Positions 1 through 11,777 of a stretch of 64,000 nt of DNA are shown here, piece after piece. The stretch comes from Pseudovirgaria hyperparasitica (lineage: Eukaryota > Ascomycota > Dothideomycetes > Acrospermales > Acrospermaceae), in contig NW_022985557.1 in the NCBI RefSeq assembly GCF_010093815.1, positions 1,178,001 to 1,242,000 of the forward strand, read 5' to 3'. A program made the translations under genes and the position numbers. Positions within the stretch are counted from its first letter, which is position 1. Every line of letters begins with the position of its first letter. The notes under the pieces are model-generated. The model was not told the DNA's origin. It saw only the letters and a list, made by a program, of their open reading frames with translations, and searched no databases.

Positions 1-1039
1 ACTAAGAGAGTCCTACATGTAAGATTCCAGGACAGTATGAATCACCACACGTGACGCGTGCTCAAACGGGGGGCACAATGATGACTTGGTACGCGAGCTC
101 GCCACGATGCACATGGAGAAACAGCAGCCACTTCACGTAGATATGCAAAAGGTACAGAATAGGACTTGCGAGATTTCCATTTGCTAAAGCTCGACGCCGG
201 CCTCGCAGCCTCGGATGAGGTAAATATGCACTGCGAGTTCCCCCGACGGAGCGCTTGAATGTATACACTACATACCAAGCATCGTGCGCCACCACCGAAC
301 AACAAAACACCAAAACAAAACAGTCCCGAAATAGGACCAAACCAAGCCGAAAGCGAAAGCGAATGCAAGCGCCTGTCCATGAAAAAATGCCAGATTTATC
401 CCAATTTGTGGCACCGCGAGACTTTGACGACATGAAAGGCCGTGACGTCGTGAGAGAGTGGGTATACCAGCTAAAATGCAGTAGCATGCAGAATGGTGCT
501 AGGACGCATGCTGTGTACAACAAACGAGAGAAAAAACTTTAATTCCGGTAAGAGGATGTTTCTTTTTCTTTTTCCAAAAAGACCCTGTGAACTTGTGTTG
601 GATTCTCCGGTGGGTGAGACAGTGGGAAGCGACTGAAGGGCGCCAGGTCCTGTTCGCGTGGAGATGAAATGAAATATATGCTGTTGAAAACACCGTGGGC
701 CTGGCCTGAGTATGCATATAACCAAGGGAATGATGCGAACGGAAGGAGACGAGATTGCGGTCGACTGAATCATACCCCGGATCTATCATCTAGATTGGTC
801 CTAAGAAATCGCCGTCTTGGTGTTTTTTCATCTGTATGGTGATTGTTCCGCTGGTTGTGGCAGAAATTTATAGGCAAACCGTACATGCCAAAGGTATCGA
901 TGAGGCCCGAATGTCCCAGCCAATGCAACGGCTGTCGACATGCAAAGATAACGCCGAGATGCTTACACTGAACCAGTGTGCGATGCACATGTGGAAGCCA
1001 TGATGAAACGCCGCCATGTATGATGTCTTTTCAGATTTT

Positions 1040-1041
<2 letters not shown>
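1..1041. other. No supported gene
   Basis: Short overlapping open frames occur on both strands here, but none has a recognisable domain, a convincing splice structure or protein-like composition. I see nothing to annotate before the GT repeat. The minus-strand part nearest the repeat may be 3' untranslated sequence of the gene ending at 1129. Confidence 0.4.

Positions 1042-1123
<82 letters not shown>
1042..1123. repeat. (GT)41 dinucleotide microsatellite
   Basis: An uninterrupted GT run of about 82 bases. It lies five bases beyond the stop codon of the minus-strand gene at 1129-1704, so it would be a CA run at the very start of that transcript's 3' UTR, if the transcript extends this far. 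Confidence 0.97.
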
Positions 1124-1125
<2 letters not shown>

Positions 1126-1128
1126 GCA

Positions 1129-1704
1129 TTAGCGGCTGGCGACTGGCCTAGCACGCATCTGATGTCCCATATCACCACGACGTTGAGCTTCTTCTCTGAT
1201 CAATTTTTCGACGAGGTCATTCTGGGAGGTTTTAGTAGGCGGAGCTCCAGTGCCAGCAAGAAAGTAGCCACCGGCATGCTGTTGTTGCTCAAGTTCCAAC
1301 GGCGTAACTGGACCGGGACTGCCTAGAGGACAGAGACGAGGGCTCGCGGGATCCGGGCCATCGGCAGATTTGTGGTTCCTGGCGTTGGCAGCAATGAGCT
1401 CACGTTGGTAGATGTAGAGCTGGCGCTGGGCGTCAGAGTACTGCTTGTGCTGCATCCGGGGCGAGACGGGAGCGGTCGGAGTATTGGAAACAGTCGGAGG
1501 AGTATTGCTGGCGCTGCTATTCTGGTTTGATGGAAAATTCGCCGGATGGAAGCGAGGCAGTGATGGTAGCTTCAACTGTCCGACTGGTTGTCCCGAACCA
1601 TGAGATCGGACTGGCCGACGCTGCTGCGAGGGGATCTGTAAGGACTCCATTCTAGTGGGAGAGAGCGGCTGCAAAGGAGAGCGAGGAGGACCTCTTGGAG
1701 ACAT
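1129..1704 (-). CDS. Proline/serine-rich small protein, unknown function
   Basis: A single-exon frame of 191 codons. The N-terminal two thirds are low-complexity and rich in Pro, Ser, Asn and Gln, with several SPR/SPT-type motifs that could be proline-directed phosphorylation sites. The middle (about residues 85-110) is denser and helix-like, with the motif SDAQRQLYIYQRELIAAN. The C-terminus has a charged helix (LVEKLIREEAQRRG) and a basic tail. No catalytic domain or membrane segment is visible. The composition looks like a conserved disordered fungal protein rather than random sequence, but I do not recognise the family. The start at 1704 is the first Met and sits in an A-rich context. The stop is followed almost directly by the GT repeat. 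Confidence 0.7.
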   Translation of the reverse strand: MSPRGPPRSPLQPLSPTRMESLQIPSQQRRPVRSHGSGQPVGQLKLPSLPRFHPANFPSNQNSSASNTPPTVSNTPTAPVSPRMQHKQYSDAQRQLYIYQRELIAANARNHKSADGPDPASPRLCPLGSPGPVTPLELEQQQHAGGYFLAGTGAPPTKTSQNDLVEKLIREEAQRRGDMGHQMRARPVASR

Positions 1705-4027
1705 TTTTCGAGAATTGAGATATCAAAATGCGAAATCGAAACGCCGAGGCGGCCGCAATCGGCGATTGGGCTTCCTCACCGCACAGGAATGTTTAGCACC
1801 GGAAGACGGAGGGTGAAAGTGAGAGCGGTGATACGGGAGTGTAAATTTATTGGAGAAGATCTGTCTTGCAGCGGGTGGTGAGTGGCGTCCTGATGCGAGA
1901 AATGCAGGTAGAAGGATGTAGTGTGTTGTGTTTGGTGCAGTTAATTGGGAGAGTTTGAGGAGGATCGACTGCCGATGACGCCTTGCCGTGGGGAGTTCTC
2001 TGGGCAAGGTACCGCGACACTGCTTATAAGTCGATTGACAGAAGCTCCAGAGCAGTCTGGCAATGACGAGGCTGTGCTAGCGGAGAGTTGTAGGGGCAAT
2101 GGAGCTGGAAATGTAGGAGAAATAGGCCGGAAGTAGGAGAAGTCGAGTTGTGCTGCGCAGCCACTCGAATGAACCATGGATGGTACAAAATGCAACAATC
2201 TAAGGTGAAAGCAGTTGGCAGCCGGCAGCCCTAAGTACAGTTTAACGAGTATTAGAACAATAGAGCGGTAGCGGTGTTGGCGGTAGCGATGCAGGGGCCA
2301 GTTGGGTCTGTTGGGTCTGTTGAGTGTTGGTTCGTGCTGGTATTATTACTGGACCCTTGATAGAGAAGATGCACAGTTCAAGACTTCTTTAACTTTCTAC
2401 TGTAACTTCTGACTTCAGGCGGAGAATATTCTAGCATTGATGCTACTAATGCCACGATTCGGTGCCTGAGAGGTTCGCAATGAATAGCAAATCCTCCGTT
2501 GCTGCTAGTCTTCCACCGGATGGTGTCGAGTTTCGAAAATGTGCTGTTTTTGTTGGTTGCGGAACTGAAAACAGCGGAGAACGGCCCATAGACGTCTCCA
2601 ATTATGATTTATGATTCCCACACAGCTGGTTCGGTGGAGCTGCGAGCTGTGAGCTGCGAGCTGTGTCGGGAGCAGGACGGTGGACTGTAGACTATAGACT
2701 GTTTGCCGTGGTGGATGTGATGTGATGTGATTAATGCGATGTGAATGGATATACTCCCTGTGAGCCTTGTGCATTTGGTGGCGCCATGCGATCATTCCAC
2801 GCCGGACGAACCGACAGCTGAGACGATGACGCTGTTTGGACTTGTCCTGACTCCCAGCTAATAGTATCAATACACACATTCAGAGATCGGCTTAATACGA
2901 CCAATAACAATTTACAACAGGGGGCGACTTTGACACAACAGTTGCCGTTCCCGTTCCCGTCAGTCACACTCGCACTCGCATCCTTCACCGCATTCAGTCT
3001 ACATGACTAGTACCAGGGATTGGCAGCGTCCTTTACAGTCAATCATGGAGTAGAGTCAATCATGGAGTAGAGTCAATCATGGAGGGGAGTGGACTCGGTG
3101 TAGTACATGATATTATTATGCGAAGGCATGCCGATGGATGCAGGTCACAAAAGAAATTCCGTTCCGTCGTCACGGACATGAACCAGCACTGCAAGGACCT
3201 CGGTGGACTGACTATTACTGTACCTAAGCCTTTCTACATTACCATGCCCGGACAATGCCATTCTGTGATTGACATCCATCTGACTTTGCTTATGCCTGCA
3301 TAGCATTTAACTCTGCACTAGCGCCTCATCGTGACCGCCATCAATACGCAATAACACACGATGCATCATCCAACGGTCTTCTGCACTGTTATTGATCCGA
3401 CATGTACTGTATCAATCTCAGTATTACCATCGCACATAGTACCTTGGTAGCATGGCCCCCCCTCTGCTCGAGCGCATCCGCGTATCATGCGTGCGCTGGA
3501 TGTGACGTAGGCCCGGGTATTCTAGGGATGGGGCGTGCCTAGATACTACTAGTACGTACTACGTACTGAGTGGTATCGTGGTAAGCTGGCTGAGTAGACG
3601 ACTCCGCCAATCGTTGTCTGCCACCCCGGCCCTGATATGATCTTGATCGATTCCTGTGGCCGTCTACCATAATTACCTGTCATTTATTGGAGGCGTCGCC
3701 CACATACTTCTACATAGTATATGTAGGGAGCACATAAGATGGTGGGGTAGAACACGCCCAAGCCAATCATCTATTTTTCCAGACGTCAATCCTCCTTGAC
3801 CCAGGATTGCGTCGCGTATGCTTGCCGTGTCCCGATTGACGGCTGCATGTGAATTATATGTTTAATGGAGGGTGGCTGGTATGCGTGAGGAGCAAGAGCA
3901 AGTTGAAGCATTCTGTCCATCTCGAGAATGATTTTACGTCTTCTATTGTCGCTATCATGCCTAGATGTAATTTATTTTGATACCATAGCTCTGCCATTTG
4001 GGATGCCTATAGAGACACATGTCATAT
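1705..4027. other. 2.3 kb without a supported gene
   Basis: Many short frames occur on both strands but none looks coding. The stretch holds a duplicated 14-mer near 2636-2663 (gagctgcgagctgt twice), a three-copy 17-mer at 3037-3087 and a palindromic tact/agta-rich spot near 3545-3570. The first few hundred bases should contain the promoter of the gene at 1129-1704. Otherwise I see nothing. Confidence 0.45.
3037..3087. repeat. Tandem repeat, 3 x 17 bp
   Basis: Three head-to-tail copies of agtcaatcatggagtag. The last copy diverges in its final three bases. No gene overlaps it. Confidence 0.9.
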
Positions 4028-5492
4028 TTATCTGGCTCCAAGCTTGTCCAGCGCTCGAGCTCCCTGCTCCTCCCACTCCGCCTTCGTTACCCACATATCC
4101 TCCTTGTCTGCCATCTGCAACTGCATTAGCACCGCCGCAACTGTGAAATTATACCACACTTACAATGTTGGCAAGCACAGCACCACCAAGGAACACCATA
4201 TGCCGTCGTCGTGGTGGATCTTCTATGCGGACCTTGAATTTCTACTGAAGCATCAGCACCATCACGTCTATTAAGCTCTCCAACATTACTCACATTTAGC
4301 CTCTCAGGATTGCCCCCAAGCACTCTAGTAAGCCATAGCTGCTTCAATTCCTTCTCCAGTCGGCTTGGCAGACCGGGATACATACTGCTCCCACCACTGA
4401 GCACAATAGCCTTGTACAAGCTGCTACGAACGTCCACATCTGCCGACTGAATCATGTTAAACAGCATCTCGGCGATTCCGGGCTTCTCGTTATCAACCAG
4501 GTGGGGTTGAAACAGGCACTCCGGCGCTTCAAACCTCTCGCTCCCTACTCGAATAACGCGCCCGTCCGGTAAGGTGTAGGACTCTACTAGTGTGGTGGTC
4601 TCCTCGCTGAGCCTTTGGTCGAGCTCAAGATCGTACGAGACATAACACAGCTTCTCTTTGATCTGACGAACAGTTTCAAAATCTGCCGTACGGTTCAAGG
4701 CGTAGCCTCTGCGAAGTAGGAGTGCGATCAAGTTCCTGGTGATGTCTCTTCCTGCCACGTCCAACCTTCTCGTCAGATGATTTAGGACTGTGCTTTCGTA
4801 CACCGGAACGATATGCGTGACACCATCTCCTGAGTCGACCACTACACCAGAGGAGAGACCTTGTGCATAGAGCGCCAGCACCGCTTGGATGGCCACGTAG
4901 ACCCCGCCGAAATCGTATCGTTCAAACATGACTTCTGCCATTTGCTCGCGGTTCCGAACCGGATTCATCGGGGGCTCTGTTAGAAGGATCTTTCTACCCT
5001 GTGGATTTATGCGTAGTTTCTCGAAAAAAGTGAAGTCCCATAGGTGTTGCATGTCCTCCCATCCACTCTGTCTCACGATGCCATTCTCCATCTACAAGAA
5101 GCAGTATATTAGCTTCTGTCTTGGTACGAGTACTGTTTGATGACCCAGCCAGAATATCTGTCTTTGATGTTTTCATACCGGGTACGTTATTTGCAGCATT
5201 GACCGGGCCGCAGCAGCCTCGTCGCCGCACATAATATCCTTGACTACAATATCGCCATCTCTTTCTTCGGACCGGAGAATTGGTCGACCGACAATGGAAG
5301 GAAACTGGTGATCTGGGAAGTTCTACAACGATGAGTCGCTGGCACTCAAATACAATCTTATATACTGACCGTTCCTGCATAACCGACTTTGAGGAACCCA
5401 GTCCCGCCATCAAGGACTATGCATTGTCATTAGCTCTGTGTAGTGCGGTAGCTCGATGCCTGGTATGATTTACCAATGGGTACCTCCGCCAT
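4028..5492 (-). CDS. ARP2: Actin-related protein 2 (Arp2/3 complex)
   Basis: Arp2 is the actin-like subunit that, with Arp3, templates the new filament when the cytosolic Arp2/3 complex nucleates branched actin. Six exons (5492-5474, 5416-5370, 5322-5179, 5091-4294, 4241-4164, 4114-4028) give 390 aa, the usual Arp2 length. Visible actin-fold marks are the phosphate-1 loop near the N-terminus ([15 protein letters not shown]), the MENGIV block after exon 3, the phosphate-2 loop [10 protein letters not shown] and the adenosine motif [11 protein letters not shown]. The Arp2-type C-terminus has [19 protein letters not shown] and ends KLGAR. The start gives MAEVPIV. Introns are 47-87 nt. The acceptor of intron 4 is a tandem cagtag; only the second ag keeps the frame open. 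The gene is divergent from RPL5, sharing a 314-bp gap. Confidence 0.96.
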
Positions 5493-5806
5493 TGCCGAAA
5501 TATTTGCTGAATGGTCTCGAGTATCGAGTGCTCGCAGCTCAAGATCGCGCAACTGTCACAGAGTAACCTGATCGTAGCGTATGCCTGGAGGGGTTGGACC
5601 GTTGCGTGTACCATTGGCGGTGGGCCGTGCGAAAGTCTTGGATGCCTGAGGCAGCCGTAACCCACGTTCTTTCTTGGAGTTCGACCAAAATTCGCTTAAG
5701 CGATATCTCGCACTTTTCGAGCGGCCCACCGAATCTCGTCCTCAACCACCACCCTTTCGACAATCTACGGCAGAGTACCAGACGGCAACGCCGCAACACC
5801 GCCAAC
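5493..5806. promoter_or_regulatory. Shared divergent promoter, ARP2 / RPL5
   Basis: The 314 bp between the start codons of ARP2 (-) and RPL5 (+) must hold both 5' UTRs and both promoters. I see no clear TATA box. Bidirectional control is inferred from geometry only. Confidence 0.6.
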
Positions 5807-6913
5807 ATGCCTATGGTAAGTCCGACCTGAAGTTCCGCCTCTGGGACTTTTTCTGCACTGCGCGAAGCAAGTCCAGTCTGTCCTATCCCATCGATAGAGT
5901 CACCGCAAGTTGCTTCGAGTGGGAATTGAAGCGTTAATTGCTGACTCGGCTTGCACTTATAGTCAAAGTTGCAAAAAAATACTGCGTACTTTTCGTGAGT
6001 CTCTTACCGAGTCCTTCTATGATCTGTCTGCTAATATCTCAGGCGGTACCAAGTAAAGTACAAGCGCAGACGCCAGGGCAAGACCGATTACTATGCTCGC
6101 AAGCGCCTCATCACTCAGGCCAAGAACAAGTACAACGCTCCTAAGTACCGCCTTGTTGTACGCTTCACCAACAAGGACATCATCTGCCAAATCGTGTCCG
6201 CCGAAATCGTCGGTGACAAGATCTTTGCTGCAGCCTACGCCCACGAACTCAAGGCCTATGGTATCACACATGGCCTGACCAACTGGTCTGCTGCTTACGC
6301 CACTGGTCTCCTTGTTGCTCGTCGCGCCCTCAAGAAACTCAACCTTGACGAGGACTTTACTGGTGTTGAGGAGGCTGATGGCGAGTTCACTCTCACCGAA
6401 GCCGCCGAGGGTGATGATGGCGAATCCAGACGCCCCTTCAAAGTCTTCCTTGACGTCGGTCTTACCCGTACCTCCACTGGAGCCAAGGTCTTCGGTGCTA
6501 TGAAGGGCGCTTCTGACGGTGGTCTTTACATTCCTCACTCCGAGAAGCGTTTCCCCGGTTATGACATTGAGTCCAAGGAGCTCGATGCCGAGACCCTACG
6601 CAAATACATCTTTGGAGGCCACGTCGCTGAGTACATGGAGACTCTCGCCGACGACGACGAGGAGCGCTACAAGTCTCAGTTCCAAGGCTACATTGATGAT
6701 GACATTGAAGCTGATGGCCTTGAGGAGCTGTACGCTGAGGCACATAAGCAAATTCGTGCGGACCCATACAAGAAGGACCCCGAGGCACCAGCCCCGAAGT
6801 CCAAGGAGGAGTACAAGAAGGAGTCGCTGAAGTACAAGCAATACAAGCTCAGCAAGGAAGAGAAGCTCGAGCGTGTCAAGGCCAAGATGGCGCAAATCAA
6901 GAGCGACGCATAA
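5807..6913 (+). CDS. RPL5: 60S ribosomal protein L5 (uL18)
   Basis: RPL5 binds 5S rRNA and, with RPL11, enters the central protuberance of the large ribosomal subunit. Three exons (5807-5815, 5963-5994, 6043-6913) encode 303 aa, the family length. The first exon is only nine coding bases (Met-Pro-Met) and the second is 32 bases; together they restore the typical start [20 protein letters not shown]. Diagnostic blocks follow: [14 protein letters not shown], the 5S-binding region [30 protein letters not shown], and a lysine-rich C-terminus. Introns are 147 and 48 nt, placed in the first codons as is common in fungal ribosomal protein genes. The N-terminal splice solution was chosen because it alone gives the conserved start in frame. 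Confidence 0.97.
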
Positions 6914-7792
6914 AACGACTCTCTTGCATGTTCATGGTATTGGGTGGCGTCTTAGGAAAACTGGTGACTTGTGAAGTCTTCACACGAGTATTACGATAGG
7001 TTGTATCTTCCTTCGTAAATGTCCAACCAACGAATTCAAAATAAAGCATTGCCAATACCATGGCTTCTAGTGACCAAATAGCAGGCCACCGTGAACGTAT
7101 CGAATCAGCCGTGGTCGCGTGATAGATCCATGTATCCATGTAGTGCTCAGATGTACGTAGTCGGTTTTCATACTGCTGTCGAGAAATTCATACAGCTGGT
7201 GGACAGTTGGTGTGACACTTCGACAATGGATTAAGCATCTTGCCTGGCCTTGCTCAAGCGTTGAGGGTGTTGCAGACGAACAAGTATGAACGTGAGTTCT
7301 CTAGATTGGCATGTTGAGCTGCCAGGGCATGAGTTCGGTGTTGACTCGGCTGGTCTGATGAGTTGTGTTACCGTATTGAGTTCACTCCGACGTGCACGAC
7401 CCACCCGAACATGACACCGACCGCGCCGGCAATCGTCATAGGGTTTGGTTTGGTACGTGCCGACCACTGCGCGGTAGCACTTATCTTGATCATTGCTTAT
7501 AATTCACTCAGTATCTCTGGTATCACTGCTCAGCTGCAACAAATGTAGCTTATGCAATATTTCTAATGCCAGTTGGTCATTCTCAGCCGCGACTTCTACT
7601 ACTAATCATTACGCTACGAGTTCGCCGCTCTAGACCCGGCTCCCCTCGTTCCTCGTGCTTCAGAACAGCCCTATTAGCCGGGTCAGCTCGCGACCTTCTA
7701 TGTATTCCGATCTGTGTCATATCTCTATTCACGACTTATAACCTACCTGCGATATCTTCCTACCGAAGTTCGTCTGTTCTGGCGTTTTCTGG
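6914..7792. other. Intergenic, RPL5 3' end to LRR gene promoter
   Basis: About 880 bases with no supported gene. It should hold the RPL5 3' UTR and the promoter and 5' UTR of the LRR-protein gene. Short frames on both strands look random. Confidence 0.5.
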
Positions 7793-10700
7793 ATGATGGA
7801 AGACATCCATGGGGTTGACGTCTCATGGGTGCATCATTCGAACAAAGGTCAGCGACGCCCGGGCACGCCTGTGATCCCGCGATGCCAACCCACAATCACA
7901 TTATCCGCGCATGCGCTCTTTCATCAGTGATCATGTCTAAATATTCATACAGGGCCACATCAGCGACAGCGCGCACATTCTTCGCCCGGCCTATCCAAGG
8001 ATGTACCGCCGAAGACCTCATCTCATGGCGGCTTGCCCTCTCCGCCACCCGAACTATCACCACCGGAGTCACCCTCTCAAACGATACCAGAGCCTCCAGA
8101 TGAACTCACAACTTCATCTACCACACCTCCAATGCCTGTCCCACTAGGAGGCTTGAAATTGCAGGGCAAAAGACCAGGCATGTTGTATCGCAACAGTTCG
8201 GACAAAGAAAAGAACACGTCGCTGCCGCATGATAAGTCGCCGAAACGTCCTTCATGGATCTCGAGTATCAGCTCCAAGTTCTCTCAGACGTCTGTTCCCC
8301 AGAGCGATCAATTGAATGTTGCATCGTCAAGTGTTCAGACAACGGCCAGCTCAAACACAACCGGCAAAGTACAAGAAGCCTCAGAAGAAGTTGATTCCAG
8401 TCCTCAGCAATCACCAAAGTCCGGGGGAGCTTCGTTCTTTACAAGTGCGCTGAGACGGTTGTCTTCTGGGACACCTATAACTGGAGCTGGCAAGGCCGTG
8501 CCTAATGGCGGAGTTTGTCCTCGTCGAGTCCTCAACGTCGATCCGAATCGAGAGAGATGTGTAATGCCGGAGCTTAACAATGCCAAGCTGAGAAAAGTCG
8601 CGTTTTGTGTAGACGTTGAAATTGCGGGTGGCCCGCGCTACAAGGATGAAGAGGAAGAGCTTGGTAGAAAGAAGAAATTCAATGAGAAAAAATCGAAGGA
8701 TTCTGGCGAGGGAGAAGCTCTGAAAGACCCCGGAAATATGGTAGAGAAGAAGGATGCGTATATAGCGGAACACGAAAAGAATGCAGCTGCAACTACCCTT
8801 CAGCCTTCAGCTGCTCAGCAAGTTCCCCACGCGACCGAGGACAAGAAAGATGGGAACAAGAAGAAGGAGAAGAAAAAACGCTCAGAAGCTGAACGTAAGG
8901 AGAGGAAGGAAAAGAAACGTCGTAAGGCGGAGGAGAATGGACAGATACCCATGGAAATCAACCAGGAAGATTCAAGTGGAACCTCAACACCCGCCGGTAC
9001 AGCACCTGCTCGACCTCAGTCACGGCCTACTACCGATCCACTAAGAATATACCGTCGCTGCTGCCAGCTTAGAGAAACCCCGATCTTGAAGAGAATTACC
9101 GAACAACTTGCTCAGCCGTCCACCTGTCCGATTGAAACACCTGGAATCGTCTCCTGCCTGGACCTGACAGGATCGAGACTGCAACTAGCTGATGTTTTTA
9201 CTCTCAGTGACTGGTTGGCCATAGTCCCAGTTAAAAGACTTCTCCTCGAAGACGCCGATCTGGGTGATGAGGCTGTTCGTGTGATTCTAGCAGGTCTTCT
9301 AGCAGCGCGACATCCGGAATATCCTAGGCGCAAAATTGGAAGCTCTTCGCGAGACAACTCTATACGGTCGACGTTGGGAGGATACCAAGAGCGGTCAGGA
9401 TTCGTTGAGAAGATCAGCTTGAAGAACAACCCCAAAGTCGGCAAAGAGGGCTGGAAGCATATTAGTCTTTTCATCTACATGTGCAGATCTCTCCGGGCGC
9501 TCGATGTCTCCATGATTCCCTTTGGCCGTGAACGTCCGAAAAAGAATAACGCTCCCGGAAAGCGTGCTTCAATGGAGTTTCACGCCTCCCACTCAGAACT
9601 GGCTGACATATTCTCGAAGGCTATCTCTGAACGACTGGGTGGTTCAAGATTTGAGGAATTGATCATGGCTGAATGTTCCTTAGACACAGAGGACGTTAGG
9701 AAGATAGTCGACGCGATCACCTGGAGTGGCCTCAAGCGATTAAGTCTTGCTAGCAACAACCTTAGCGATGCTGCTCTTGAATACGTATGTCGATACATAC
9801 GTTCAGGAGTTCCTGATGGGCTTGATTTGGGGGGTAATGACATGTCAAACCGCCTAGACCACCTTTGTTCCGCTTTCACCGGATCTTGTCAAATCTGGGC
9901 ACTCAGTCTTGCGGATTGCAATCTGATGCCAGATTCACTCAGACCGCTCTTCCAATCTTTAATCACCTTACCCAACGTGCGATTCTTGGACTTGTCCCAC
10001 AACCGCAAGCTTTTCTCGCAAGACCCAAGCGCTCTCACGATATTGCGCAAGTATCTTCCACAATTCACTACGCTTAAAAGAATCCATCTGAACGATTGTT
10101 CGATGAAGCCGGCGCAGGCTATTGGGCTTGCAGAAATAATCTCAGAAGTTCCTCATCTCGCTCACATAAGTCTTCTCGAGAATCCACAACTGTCAGCTCT
10201 AGCCAAGGCAACAGACGAAGCTGGTCAGGAAGAAGCTTGTGCCCTTTACGCGTCACTGATGTGCGCTGCTAGAGTCTCGAGCTCCGTCATATGTATTGAC
10301 ATTGACGTCCCTGCGCAAGAATCAAGTGAAATCGTTAAGGCTCTGGCAAAACAGGTTGTGGCTCACTGTTTACGCAACATGGAGTCATGGACTGCGGCGG
10401 ATGCTGCCCAAGCTGGCGAGCAGGGCTTATCTCTGGAAGGTGTCAAGGATACGCTCTCTGATAGGCAAGTCGAAATCCCTGAAGTCCTGCTTCATCTCGT
10501 CGGTAATGCTGAAGGCGGTGACTACGATACTGCACCAGACGATGACTACATCGTAGGTGGTACTGGTGTTGTGAAGGCGCTCAGTTACTGTCTTCTTGAG
10601 AAAGCCTCGGACTCGCGGCGGTCTTCAGTACCAGTCAGCGGCACAGCTTCACCGAAGAATGCAATCGAGCAGCGTACAGGAGGTGTCAAGGCAAAGAATA

Positions 10701-11443
10701 TGTCCAGAGATCTTCTCGGCAGTGCACGAAAGATTCGAGAACGTATACAACCCGCCATAGTTCGAGAAAGTAAAGGCACTGACGAGATGGCTTACAAACG
10801 CCTACTATTCCTCGACCAGACGCTCCAAGGCATTATAAGACGCTTCGAGACCGAATACCCCGACACGCGCATCGAACATGATACTCCGCCTGACCCTGAC
10901 ACTGCATCCGAGAAGTCGTCTCCTCCATCTTCACTCGCTGAGTCCGCCGCCAAAGAGCTTTCCGTTAATACAGAAGCTACCACATACGAATCCGAGTCAG
11001 ATGATGGCCGTGTAGCATCACCCGCCCTCCTATCACGCCACAATTCTGACGTCTCATTCGCATCGCGGGCTCTCGGTAAAGAAGAGGGTCACATCCACCG
11101 CCTGAGTCAGAAGGTCCGGCGCGACATTCTGAAGAACTCCTCACCCTCACAGCCACTTCCAGGCGAAGCCGGTGGATATGAGCCAGCCCATATATCTGCT
11201 CTGCGGGCCAAGTTTGCTCAAATTCCTGGCGATGAGTTGCTCCGTGGTATACAAAAGGAGGGTTGGGACGCTACATTCAAGCGTATGGGCGAGAATGCGG
11301 AAGAGCTCAGACGCCTACAGGAGGAGAACCCAGAAGACTTCCAAGCGTTCAAGGAGGCACAGCTTGCGGCGCTGGAGAACGTTGGCCATCAAGACGCGGA
11401 GGCTGTGAGGCAAGGTGGTAGCAACGTTGCTGTCAAAGACTGA
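7793..11443 (+). CDS. Large LRR (RNI-like) protein, unknown role
   Basis: Two exons (7793-7847 and 7953-11443, 105-nt intron) give about 1181 aa. The long second exon has no in-frame ATG near its start. Splicing from the upstream exon supplies the start MMEDIHGVDVSWVHHSNK in frame, and this is why I extended the gene. The N-terminal 300 residues are disordered and Ser/Pro-rich, ending in a very basic Lys/Arg stretch (about residues 315-350) that could be a nuclear signal or helical. About residues 390-770 carry leucine-rich repeats of the ribonuclease-inhibitor type, with units such as LKRLSLASNNLSDAALEYV, IWALSLADCNL and VRFLDLSHN. The C-terminus is again acidic and disordered, with a short conserved-looking helical end. 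No enzymatic domain is visible. A scaffold role is plausible from the repeats alone. I do not recognise the specific family. Confidence 0.85.
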
Positions 11444-11777
11444 GTAAATCATGATGGTTTACGCTTTGTTGTGTACTTTGCCAGCTCTCTCATGGAGTTG
11501 AATGAATTTCTTTTCTCTACTCGCTCGATACCACTGTACATTTACAGTCTTTACTGTTAGTAATGCTTGTTAAAACTATGGGATTTTTGGATGTCATTTC
11601 TATGGAAAGCGGAGCTAATGGAATCACGATGTATATTATTTGACTCAGAACCTAGGATGCAGTCAGTCTCAACCAAAGTCTCTTTCTTGGAACAGGTTCT
11701 GTTCAAGGTGCTTGACCGTTGTATATGCTAATACACTACTATGAAATGTACGTATGCCCCACTAGCCCAAATTGACC
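11444..11777. other. Intergenic, nothing seen
   Basis: This should hold the 3' UTR of the LRR gene and a short promoter for the rhodanese gene. No other signal is visible. Confidence 0.5.

Noticed and set aside
7825-8103. Alternative first exon of the LRR gene starting MGASFEQR
   Set aside because: Its frame does not join the long exon. The overlapping frame starting MMEDIHG splices in frame with the same donor.
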